Assembly (NCBI RefSeq): GCF_033060595.1
Contig: NZ_CP133038.1
Coordinates: forward strand, 2,232,001 to 2,296,000
Source: Pyramidobacter sp. YE332
GTDB lineage: Bacteria > Synergistota > Synergistia > Synergistales > Dethiosulfovibrionaceae
Direction of reading: 5' to 3'
Length of the DNA stretch: 64,000 bases
Shown: positions 41,155 to 48,209 of the stretch, piece after piece
Numbering within the stretch: position 1 is the stretch's first letter
Layout: the number at the start of each line of letters is the position of its first letter
Notes under the pieces: generated by a model
What the model saw: the letters and a program-made list of their open reading frames with translations, nothing else
Told to the model about the DNA's origin: nothing
Database searches by the model: none
Translations under genes and position numbers: made by a program

Positions 41155-41361
41155 CTACTCGCCGGGGCTTTTTTCATTTACGCCCAGCAGGTCGTTGGGT
41201 GTCGTTCTAAGCACTGATGCCAAGGTCTTTAAATCTCCAGCGCGAGGAATGCGTTCCTCATGTTCATAGCGCCGAATGCTGTCGATGCTTAGCCCACTTA
41301 ACTCTGCGAGTTTTGCTTGCGTGAAACCTAAACTTAAGCGTCTTTGTTTCAGGCTCTCCAA
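41155..41361 (-). CDS. Cro-like XRE regulator
   Basis: The protein is an HTH_3 domain: LGFTQAKLAELSGLSIDSIRRYEHEERIPRAGDLKTLASVL. The start is probably the TTG at 41361, nine bases after AGAGGGGGGAG (68 residues). The alternative ATG at 41397 (80 residues) lacks a ribosome site and lies inside an operator. It faces the CI gene across a shared operator region and starts the early minus operon, so it plays the Cro role. Its HTH differs from that of CI, and both likely read the same 16-bp sites. Confidence 0.8.
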   Translation of the reverse strand: MESLKQRRLSLGFTQAKLAELSGLSIDSIRRYEHEERIPRAGDLKTLASVLRTTPNDLLGVNEKSPGE

Positions 41362-41389
41362 AATCGCTCCCCCCTCTCTCTTGTTATTT

Positions 41390-41495
41390 AATGCCATTTA
41401 GCATTATTTATCGCTATTATATAACGCCAAATGGCATTGTCAAGAGGAAAATAATGCTATACTGCGAGTTGAATTTAACCTAGCCAAATGGCATT
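41390..41495. promoter_or_regulatory. Immunity switch: three 16-bp operators and the early promoter
   Basis: Copies of AAATGGCATT occur at 41390-41399 (reverse), 41429-41438 and 41486-41495, each the right half of a dyad close to AATGCCAAATGGCATT. The minus-strand early promoter has TTGACA (41438-41443) and TATAAT (41416-41421), 16 bp apart, with the middle operator inside. A plus-strand promoter for the repressor probably uses TATACT (41458-41463). This is the lambda-like switch layout. Confidence 0.8.
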
Positions 41496-41519
41496 ATTAA
41501 ATAAGGAGGGGAATTTTAC

Positions 41520-42239
41520 ATGCTTAAAGACTTGTTGCGGCGACTACGAAAAGACAAAGGTTTGAATCAGATAGACCTCGCCCAGCGCGTAGGAGTGTCT
41601 ATCGACTCTGTGCGTCGTTGGGAAGCGGGGAAACGAGAACCGAGACTCAGCGAACTTGAAAAAATAGCTTTAGTATTGGAAGTGCCGGTTACATCTTTGG
41701 TGAGTGGAGCCGAAGCAGGCGGGTTTGAAAACAAAACCGCGCCCTCCCCGAAGGAAGAGCGCGTTGAAATTATCGAGCATTATGGAATGAACGGTAGCAT
41801 TAAAGTTCCAGTGTACGAAGATTTCATGTCCGCCTGCGCGGGAATGGGAGCGGTGTCAGTGGAAGGCGTCGTAAGAGAAGAGCTTGAAATCCCTGTGTGG
41901 CTGCTGGGCGGCCAATATTCCACGGAGCCGGGAGAAAGCCCGTTTATTGTACGCATTAGCGGCGACTCCATGGAAGAAGCCGGCATTCCCGACGGCTGTC
42001 AGGTTTTAGTGAATCCCATTGCCGAAGCGGATAACGGAGATGTTATTATTGCGGAACTCGACGGCGACTGGATGGTGAAATGGATCTACTGGAATCGTCA
42101 TTGCGATGGAGGGGAATTGCGTTCCGCTTCCCTTAAATACCCCGTTAAGAGATTTACAAAAGAAGACGTTGAAACCGGACGGTTCAGATATATAGGCAAA
42201 GTGTGCCGTGGAATGACGATCCCCAAGAAAGGAGAGTAG
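41520..42239 (+). CDS. CI-type repressor with S24 self-cleavage domain
   Basis: The 239-residue protein joins an XRE HTH (LRKDKGLNQIDLAQRVGVSIDSVRRWEAGKREPRL... trimmed) to an S24 peptidase: SFIVRISGDSMEEAGIPDG-like serine at GDSM and the lysine in DWMVKWIYW. Cleavage on RecA activation would remove repression and induce the prophage. AGGAGG precedes the ATG. It starts a plus operon with two small AT-rich genes, expressed in lysogeny. Confidence 0.9.
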   Translation: MLKDLLRRLRKDKGLNQIDLAQRVGVSIDSVRRWEAGKREPRLSELEKIALVLEVPVTSLVSGAEAGGFENKTAPSPKEERVEIIEHYGMNGSIKVPVYEDFMSACAGMGAVSVEGVVREELEIPVWLLGGQYSTEPGESPFIVRISGDSMEEAGIPDGCQVLVNPIAEADNGDVIIAELDGDWMVKWIYWNRHCDGGELRSASLKYPVKRFTKEDVETGRFRYIGKVCRGMTIPKKGE

Positions 42240-42246
42240 CACATAA

Positions 42247-42546
42247 ATGAACAACAAAAACTTATTACACAACACAGCAACGGCCTTTTTTATGATCGTT
42301 TATTTTAGTTTAGGAGTTGTTCAAACAGTGGCTTTTTATCAAGGGTTACGGTATTGGCTAGATTGGAATTGGTTTTTCTGTTTACTAATTTCTATTCCCC
42401 TATCGTATATCCCAGTTGTAGGAACAGTTCTTGGGATTGTTGGGGCTCTTAAAGTTTGGCAATGGCCATGGCTATTAACAGGCGTTGTGTTTTTATTCCC
42501 ATACATAGTAGTTTTGCCATTAGCTTTTTCTATATCGCGAGATTAA
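42247..42546 (+). CDS. Lysogen-expressed membrane protein (99 aa)
   Basis: The 99-residue protein has three hydrophobic segments (about residues 10-30, 40-62 and 72-94) and almost no charge. The gene is much more AT-rich than its phage neighbours, suggesting separate origin. It follows the repressor by 8 bp, so it is made in lysogens. Membrane proteins in this position often block superinfection; that is inference. No family recognised. Confidence 0.65.
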   Translation: MNNKNLLHNTATAFFMIVYFSLGVVQTVAFYQGLRYWLDWNWFFCLLISIPLSYIPVVGTVLGIVGALKVWQWPWLLTGVVFLFPYIVVLPLAFSISRD

Positions 42547-42595
42547 ATAACCGTGGCAAAAAAACAATGATATGCTCAATAAAGGAGGCAGGTCT

Positions 42596-42775
42596 ATGAA
42601 AACATCTTTATCTCTCCCAATACAGGATGAGAATAAAAGTTCCCTGTCTAGCGCATTAGATCGCGAACTTGAGCAACTCGAAGGACAAATCTGTGAAGAT
42701 ATAGAATTAGAGGTTTTACCCAGCATTGCTATAAAAGAACGCTGTGAAGCTACGCAGCAGAACTCATCAAAATAA
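42596..42775 (+). CDS. Small acidic protein at the end of the repressor operon (59 aa)
   Basis: The ATG at 42596 is seven bases after AAAGGAGG; the upstream ATG at 42572 lacks a site. The 59-residue product is helical and acidic (SSALDRELEQLEGQICEDIELEVL). AT-rich like the membrane-protein gene before it. The function is unknown. It is the last phage gene before the probable right prophage end. Confidence 0.55.
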   Translation: MKTSLSLPIQDENKSSLSSALDRELEQLEGQICEDIELEVLPSIAIKERCEATQQNSSK

Positions 42776-42920
42776 CGAGGGCAAAAAGTGCAAACCGGCA
42801 TCATAATGGTGACTTTTCGGTGACTAAAGCCGCGAATACAAACATATTAATTCAGTATTTACAACTATTCATAGATATTTCTAGCAAGGCAGTCGGCTCC
42901 ATTTTTTACCGCGAAAAACA

Positions 42921-42961
42921 AAAAAGCGCAGACCTTTGGGATCAAGGGTCTGCGCTTTTTT
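42921..42961. terminator. Bidirectional terminator near the prophage-host boundary
   Basis: AAAAAGCGCAGACC pairs perfectly with GGGTCTGCGCTTTTT, with A and T runs on the two sides, so it works for both the plus repressor operon and the minus SYLF gene. The gap 42776-42920 contains no gene; the right attachment site is probably here but I see no repeat to mark it. Confidence 0.85.
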
Positions 42962-42984
42962 ATTCCGGGACCGAAAGAACGAGT

Positions 42985-43668
42985 TTACTTTGCCAGGGAA
43001 ATCAGCTGGTTGAGTTTTCTGATCAGCGCCTGCACGTCCTTGCGCGCCGGTCTGCGGTGAAAGATCTGGACGTTGTTCAGGTGTCTGCCCCAGCAGGCGT
43101 CGTTGACGCGGGGCAGTTCGCTGATCACCGAGCCGTCGAGGGCCACGCCGGCGAAAACGCCTTTGGTGATCGAGTAGCTGAAGATCGGCGCGTCGGCGTT
43201 GATGTTGGTGCCGACGTAGGAGTTGCGTCCGCTCGGGCCGGCCACGGCAGCGACGTCGGCCCCCAGCGTGAAGGTGCCGCCGCGGAATGCCTTCATGCCT
43301 TTTTCATTGTTGACGGTCAAAACCAGCGCCGTCGAAGAAGCGCCGACCTGCAGTCCGACCGACCCGCCGCTGATGCTGAAAAACGCCGGTCCGTACCATT
43401 GGCCCGTCTTGGGATCATGACGCAGCATCAACCCCTCGCCGTAACGGCCGCCGACGATGAGTCCCGCCTTGACGACGTTGGGGAAAATGGCCACGCCGAC
43501 GCCTTCCTTGACTGACTGTGCCAGTCCCGCCGCCGATTTGGAGCGGATCATTTTATCCACGGCCGCCTGCGCTTCCTTCACCCGCGCCGCCACGTGATAA
43601 TCCTTCGCCTGAACTGCCGTGCAGCATGAAACCGCCAGGAACAAAATCACACCGAGAAATTTTTTCAT
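42985..43668 (-). CDS. Exported SYLF/YSC84-family lipid-binding protein
   Basis: The 227-residue protein has a signal peptide (MKKFLGVILFLAVSCCTAVQA) and the SYLF domain: a long N-terminal helix, AAGLAQSVKEGVGVAIFPNVVKAG, GGRYGEGLMLR, WYGPAFFSISGGSVGLQVG and LTVNNEKGMKAF. Bacterial SYLF proteins are envelope proteins that bind phosphoinositides or other lipids; role here unknown. It ends with the host-like base composition, so it marks the chromosome side of the junction. Confidence 0.85.
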   Translation of the reverse strand: MKKFLGVILFLAVSCCTAVQAKDYHVAARVKEAQAAVDKMIRSKSAAGLAQSVKEGVGVAIFPNVVKAGLIVGGRYGEGLMLRHDPKTGQWYGPAFFSISGGSVGLQVGASSTALVLTVNNEKGMKAFRGGTFTLGADVAAVAGPSGRNSYVGTNINADAPIFSYSITKGVFAGVALDGSVISELPRVNDACWGRHLNNVQIFHRRPARKDVQALIRKLNQLISLAK

Positions 43669-43731
43669 GTGACACCTCCGCTTTTAAGGTGCTTTTATTT
43701 TATCACCATCCGCGTAGAAAGTCGCAGACGT

Positions 43732-43740
43732 TGGTATAAT
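43732..43740 (+). promoter_or_regulatory. Extended -10 promoter of the exported peptidase gene
   Basis: TGGTATAAT lies 65 bp before the ATG at 43805 with only a weak -35 at 43712-43717. This extended -10 uses the same TGn-TATAAT form as the phage small-RNA candidates, so it may be the host's usual promoter type. Confidence 0.5.
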
Positions 43741-43804
43741 GATCCCGGAAGAATAACGGCACAGCGTGGAATGCGGCAACGAAATCCAACGGAGGGGGAC
43801 AAAA

Positions 43805-44890
43805 ATGGTCTGCACACGTTTTCAAAAATTTGCGGCAGCCGCCGGGATGGCGGCGGTTTTAGCTTTGAACGGCGCGGCGGCGCGGGCGGCTTTTCGGCTG
43901 GACGTGCGGCCGGGATACGGCGTGACGGGGATCAAATGGCTTTCCGACTACAATCCCAATCTCAGAGGCACCGATTACGACACGGCGGTCTACGTGATGG
44001 AGGGCAAGAAGCCGGGCGCGACGGCGCTGATCCTGGCGGGGACGCATCCGCGCGAGATCGGCGGCGTGCTGACGGCGGAAGTTCTTCTCGAAAACGCGGA
44101 AGTCGAACAGGGCAAGCTGTTCGTCATCCCCTGTCTGAACGCCGCCGGCATGTCGGTGCCGGACGCGCTCGGGCAAGTGCCCCATCAGCTGCCGTTCGAA
44201 AGCCGCCAGGGCAAGCGCTGGCTGTATTACGGCGATCGCCGCATACCGCTGAAGAAAGGCGAGAGCGACCCCGAACATTTCGTCCACCCGCTCGGTTACG
44301 TTCACAAAGACGGCTCCGAATGGCGCAACGTCAACCGCAATTATCCCGGCGTCGCCGACGGAACGCCGGCGCAGATGGTGACGTTCGGCGTCATGGAGCT
44401 GATCCGCCGCGAAAAGCCCGGTTCCTGTCTCGACATGCACGAAGCGACCGCGCCGGAGGAAGTGTTCGATCCCCGCGACGGCAAAAAACATCCCGGCGGT
44501 TCGCTCTCTTACTCTCTGGTCACTCATCCGAAATACCTCGAGCCATGTATCGAGATGATCCTGGAGCTCGAAGAGCGAGGCGTTTCTCTCAAGCCCGAAC
44601 AGTCCGTCCCCGGCTTTCGGGGCATCTCCCACTACGAGATCGGCGAAGGGACGCCCTGCGTCCCGTTTCTCAGCGAAACGCCCAATCCGGCGATGAACGC
44701 GCATGCAGTCGGCGCCGATCCGCTCCGCGACGCCAGACATCCGCTCGAAGAGCGCGTCGGTATCACGGCGGAAGTGTTGAGAGTCTGGTTCGAAAAGTTT
44801 CCCGAACTGACCGGCGCGCCGCTGGCGGTGAACGGTCTGCCCTCCAAAAAGCAGATCGAAGCGCAGGGCGTGGGCGCGTGGCTGCAATAA
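43805..44890 (+). CDS. Exported M14-like zinc carboxypeptidase / aspartoacylase-type hydrolase
   Basis: I chose the ATG at 43805 with GGAGGGGG upstream; 361 residues. A signal peptide (ALNGAAARA) is followed by the succinylglutamate desuccinylase/AspA-type fold. Zinc ligands are at GTHPREIGG (H-x2-E) and at DMHEA; NRNYPG and a later FLSETPNPAMN Glu also fit. The substrate is probably an N-acyl or C-terminal amino acid in the periplasm. Alone in its transcript. Confidence 0.75.
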   Translation: MVCTRFQKFAAAAGMAAVLALNGAAARAAFRLDVRPGYGVTGIKWLSDYNPNLRGTDYDTAVYVMEGKKPGATALILAGTHPREIGGVLTAEVLLENAEVEQGKLFVIPCLNAAGMSVPDALGQVPHQLPFESRQGKRWLYYGDRRIPLKKGESDPEHFVHPLGYVHKDGSEWRNVNRNYPGVADGTPAQMVTFGVMELIRREKPGSCLDMHEATAPEEVFDPRDGKKHPGGSLSYSLVTHPKYLEPCIEMILELEERGVSLKPEQSVPGFRGISHYEIGEGTPCVPFLSETPNPAMNAHAVGADPLRDARHPLEERVGITAEVLRVWFEKFPELTGAPLAVNGLPSKKQIEAQGVGAWLQ

Positions 44891-44945
44891 CGAAAGCGCG
44901 GCAGCGAAGGCGAAAACGGCGCGCCAGCAGATTGATTTTGGCCGC

Positions 44946-44974
44946 TTGCCGAGATCTTTCGCCCGTGTTATATT
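44946..44974 (+). promoter_or_regulatory. Promoter of the exported unknown gene
   Basis: TTGCCG (44946-44951) and TATATT (44969-44974) are 17 bp apart, about 95 bp before the chosen ATG. The leader between (44980-45060) is purine-rich with repeated GACGAGAGA-like units and no open frame. Confidence 0.55.
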
Positions 44975-45068
44975 CTTTGTAATTTTAAAACGTGGTCCGA
45001 CGGAAGCCGGAAGAGGGCTTCGGGCGTCGAGACGAGAGAGACGAGAGCGACGAAAGGAGCGAATGAAG

Positions 45069-45692
45069 ATGAAAAAGTTTGCACGCGTGATGGCAGCGTG
45101 CGCGCTGGCTGCCTGCGCCGCGGCCTCGGCCGGGGCGAAAACGCTGGATCCCGGCGCGGCGGAACTGAAAAGGATGAGCATCTTCCTGAGCAATTTCACC
45201 GAGCTGGGCTACTACGGCTTCGACGTGGGGGAAGACGGCAGCGACGGCCTGCTGCACATGAAGAGCGAAGAAGGTCTGGCCGAGCTGATCCGTTTCGGCG
45301 TCTGGCACAATTACGTGAACAACTTCAAAAGCCGCGTCAAACGCTGCGCCGACAAAAACTGCCCGTACGGCTCGCTGACGATCGACGGAAAATTCGTGGC
45401 CGAGACGGTGAAAAAGTATTTCGACATCGATCTGAAGAATCGCAACATGGAGGGTTCCGACTTCCATTACGACGGGAAACTCTACCACTTCGAGGGCGCC
45501 GACGGCGAGTCCGTCTATTACGCGCAGGTGAAGCAAGTCTTCGAAGAAGCCGGGATGCTGCGCATGACCGGCGATATCTACAACGTCGAGGACGAGAGCG
45601 ACCGCCCCGCCACGTTCGAGGCCTGGGTCACGCCCAAGACCAAACAGCGGAACCGCTATACGATCCTGTCGCTGGAAACGCAGTGGAAGTGA
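45069..45692 (+). CDS. Exported protein of unknown function
   Basis: The ATG at 45069 is nine bases after AAGGAG. The 207-residue protein has a signal peptide (MKKFARVMAACALAACAAASAGA), with either an AxA cleavage or a LAAC lipobox. The mature part holds RVKRCADKNCPYGSLTIDG, with two Cys. Aromatic-rich strands follow (DFHYDGKLYHFEGADGE) and then FEAWVTPKTKQRNRYTIL. No family recognised; periplasmic or outer-membrane lipoprotein. Confidence 0.75.
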   Translation: MKKFARVMAACALAACAAASAGAKTLDPGAAELKRMSIFLSNFTELGYYGFDVGEDGSDGLLHMKSEEGLAELIRFGVWHNYVNNFKSRVKRCADKNCPYGSLTIDGKFVAETVKKYFDIDLKNRNMEGSDFHYDGKLYHFEGADGESVYYAQVKQVFEEAGMLRMTGDIYNVEDESDRPATFEAWVTPKTKQRNRYTILSLETQWK

Positions 45693-45712
45693 TTTTTTCA
45701 GAAAAACTCAAC

Positions 45713-45760
45713 GAGGGAAGCTCTTTTGCGCCGCAGCGCGGAGGAACTTCCCTCATTTTA
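45713..45760 (+). terminator. Terminator after the exported unknown gene
   Basis: GAGGGAAG (45713-45720) pairs with CTTCCCTC (45747-45754), with a GC-rich loop, followed by ATTTTAATG. The 45761-45888 stretch after it contains no gene. Confidence 0.7.
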
Positions 45761-45888
45761 ATGCAAAAATCCCGCCGGCATCGGGCCGGCCAGCCTCATC
45801 CGAATGATACGGACCCGTGCCATTGAGCCGTAGCGCGCCAAATCATCGGCGCCGAATGAAGAAAATCTAAGTTTCTCTTTTTTCTCGA

Positions 45889-45916
45889 TTGACAAGGGAT
45901 ATTTTTTTAGTATAGT
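45889..45916 (+). promoter_or_regulatory. Promoter of the histidine-degradation cluster
   Basis: TTGACA (45889-45894) and TATAGT (45911-45916) with a 16-bp AT-rich spacer, 50 bp before the IclR-type regulator. An AT-rich stretch continues to the ribosome site. Likely the start of a regulator-hutI transcript and possibly autoregulated. Confidence 0.7.
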
Positions 45917-45965
45917 TATATTAAACAATTTTTAAGACGGAGCGTCCCACTTTTGGAGGTTCATG

Positions 45966-46721
45966 ATGGATTCGACAGGACAGCAGAGCAAAAACGACGC
46001 CGTGGGCAAAGTCGTTCGCCTGATGGAGGCGCTGGTGCGTTCCGAACGGGTGACGAGCGTGCGCGACCTGGCTGCGGCGGCGGGCGTTCCGCGCAGTACG
46101 GCGCATCGTTTTCTGGCGGCGCTGGAATCCTACGGCTGGGCGGTCCAGGATGCGGAAAGCGGCGTCTACCGCGCCGGGCTTCGTTTCTTCCTGCTCAACC
46201 ACCGCCCCGTGCTCTTCGAGGCGCTGGTACGCTGCGCCAGAGAGCCGATGCGGCGGCTTGTGGAACGCACGGGGAAAACCGCGATCCTGAGCGTGATCGA
46301 GGGCACGGGCGGCCTGTGCGTCCACACCGAAGAGCCGGAGATCGCCGTCAAGTTCGTGGCGCGCGAGGGCATGAGCGTGCCGCTCTGCGCCGGCGCCACG
46401 GGGCTGGTACTGCTGGCGTTCTGCGAGACGAGCCTGCGCGAGCGGATCCTGGCCTCGCCGCTGAAAATGCCCGACGGCTCGGCGGCCGACGCGCCGCGGC
46501 TGCGGGAGCGCGTCGCCGGGATCCGGCGCGCGGGCTGCGCCCATTCGCGCGAAGAGTGGATGGCCAACGCCGAGGATCTGAGCGTGCCGCTGTACGACCG
46601 TCATGGCCATTTCGTGGCGCAGCTGGGCATCGCCGGCGTGGCGGGAACGTTCGGGAACTGGGAAGCCGATCTGCTGCCGGCGCTGAAAAGCGCGGCGGCA
46701 GAGATCGCTTCGTTGATGTAA
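45966..46721 (+). CDS. IclR-family regulator of the hut cluster
   Basis: The 251-residue protein (ATG at 45966, six bases after GGAGG; ATG at 45963 is possible) has the IclR winged HTH: VVRLMEALVRSERVTSVRDLAAAAGVPRSTAHRFLAAL. The effector domain has REPMRRLVERTGKTAILSVIEG, SVPLCAGATGLVLLAFCE and a final PLYDRHGHFVAQLGIAG. It is 22 bp before hutI, so it probably senses histidine or urocanate. HutC (GntR) is the usual hut regulator; an IclR protein is a variant. Confidence 0.85.
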   Translation: MDSTGQQSKNDAVGKVVRLMEALVRSERVTSVRDLAAAAGVPRSTAHRFLAALESYGWAVQDAESGVYRAGLRFFLLNHRPVLFEALVRCAREPMRRLVERTGKTAILSVIEGTGGLCVHTEEPEIAVKFVAREGMSVPLCAGATGLVLLAFCETSLRERILASPLKMPDGSAADAPRLRERVAGIRRAGCAHSREEWMANAEDLSVPLYDRHGHFVAQLGIAGVAGTFGNWEADLLPALKSAAAEIASLM

Positions 46722-46743
46722 CGATTCAAAAGGAGGCGAAGGG

Positions 46744-47994
46744 ATGAGCGGAAAACTGTTTTACAACGCGGCGATCGCCACGCCGCTGATGGGCGGCGCG
46801 CCGGCGGCGGGGGCCGCGCAGGGGCGCGTCGCGTCGTGGGAGAAGGGCGCGCTGTTCGTCGAGGGCGGCCTGATCGCCGCCGTCGGCGACGAGGCGGAAG
46901 TGCGCGCGGCTCTCGCCGCGAAGGACGCGGAGATCGAAGAGGAGCGCAACTGCGAGGGCGCGGCGATGATTCCCGGCTTCGTCGATCCGCATACGCACAT
47001 CTGCTTTGCGGCGCGGCGCGAAAAGGAATTCACGATGCGCCTGCAGGGCAAAACGTATCTGGAGATCCTCGGCGCGGGCGGCGGCATCCTTTCCAGCGTC
47101 AACGCCGTCAAGGCGGCCAGCGAGGAGGAACTGTTCGAGACCACGCGCGAGAACGTGCTCTCGGCCTTGAACTTCGGCACTACGACCATGGAAGTGAAAA
47201 GCGGTTACGGCCTGGACACCGCCGAGGAACTGAAAATGCTGCGCGTGATCGCCCGCCTCGGCGAGGAGACGCCGCTGGACATCGTGCCCACGTTCATGGG
47301 TGCCCACGCCGTGCCCACGGAATACAAGGGGCGCGCCGACGATTTCGTCGATATTCTCGTCGATGAAATGCTGCCCGCCGTTAAAAAACAGGGCATCGCG
47401 CGCTACTGCGACGTGTTCTGCGAGACGGGCGTGTACACCGTGCCGCAGAGCCGCCGCATCCTCGAAGCGGCTCGCACGCTGGGCATGAAGCTGCGCATCC
47501 ACGCCGACGAAGTGGACGACACGCAGGGCGCGGGGCTGGCGGCGGAACTTCGCGTCGCCTCGGCCGAACACCTGCTGGCGGCCAACGAAAAGAATCTCAG
47601 GGCCATGGCGGAAGCCGGCGTCATCGCCGACGTGCTGCCCGCCACGGCATACAGCCTGCGCAAGCCCTACGCCGACGCGCGCCGCATGATCGCACTGGGC
47701 GTGCCCGTGGCGCTGGCCACCGACTGCAACCCCGGCTCCTGCTTCTGCGAGTCGATGCCGTTCGTCTTCGGCCTGGCGGTGATGAACATGAACATGACCG
47801 TAGAAGAGGCGCTGACCGGCTGCACGCTCAACGCCGCCTGGTCCGTCGGCCTGCAGGACAGAGTCGGCAGCCTGGAGATCGGCAAACAGGCCGACTTTTT
47901 GCTGCTTGACGGCGATTCGCCGACGATCCTGGCTTATCACGCCGGCGTCAGTCCCGTCATGGAAGTGTACAAAAAAGGCGTTTACGTGGCGTAA
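46744..47994 (+). CDS. hutI: Imidazolonepropionase (HutI)
   Basis: The 416-residue amidohydrolase-fold enzyme hydrolyses imidazolone-5-propionate to formiminoglutamate. GFVDPHTHICF supplies the metal-binding HxH near residue 80. KSGYGLDTAEELKML, FMGAHAVPTEYKG, RIHADEVDDTQGA and ATDCNPGSCFCESMPF follow, all typical of HutI. GGAG precedes the ATG. It is separated from hutU by 215 bp with no gene, perhaps a second promoter or a processing site. Confidence 0.95.
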   Translation: MSGKLFYNAAIATPLMGGAPAAGAAQGRVASWEKGALFVEGGLIAAVGDEAEVRAALAAKDAEIEEERNCEGAAMIPGFVDPHTHICFAARREKEFTMRLQGKTYLEILGAGGGILSSVNAVKAASEEELFETTRENVLSALNFGTTTMEVKSGYGLDTAEELKMLRVIARLGEETPLDIVPTFMGAHAVPTEYKGRADDFVDILVDEMLPAVKKQGIARYCDVFCETGVYTVPQSRRILEAARTLGMKLRIHADEVDDTQGAGLAAELRVASAEHLLAANEKNLRAMAEAGVIADVLPATAYSLRKPYADARRMIALGVPVALATDCNPGSCFCESMPFVFGLAVMNMNMTVEEALTGCTLNAAWSVGLQDRVGSLEIGKQADFLLLDGDSPTILAYHAGVSPVMEVYKKGVYVA

Positions 47995-48209
47995 AGACGC
48001 ATCGAAAGTTCTCGCGGAGACGTGGAAAAATAAAAAGCTGTCGGCCGCGAGGCAATTGGGTTGTTTTTGTTTGTCGTAAAACGTTCGTTCGCTTGATGGA
48101 AGTCCGTGGGGAAAAAGATCGGCGGGACGCGGTTCATCGGAAAAGGATTTTTCTCCGCTGCTCCGCTTCTCCGCGGGAGATCTTGTTTTATAAAAGGAGA
48201 GAAAAACAC

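Noticed and set aside
42820..43515. 231-codon plus-strand frame over the prophage-host junction
   Set aside because: It crosses a strong terminator and is antisense to the SYLF gene.
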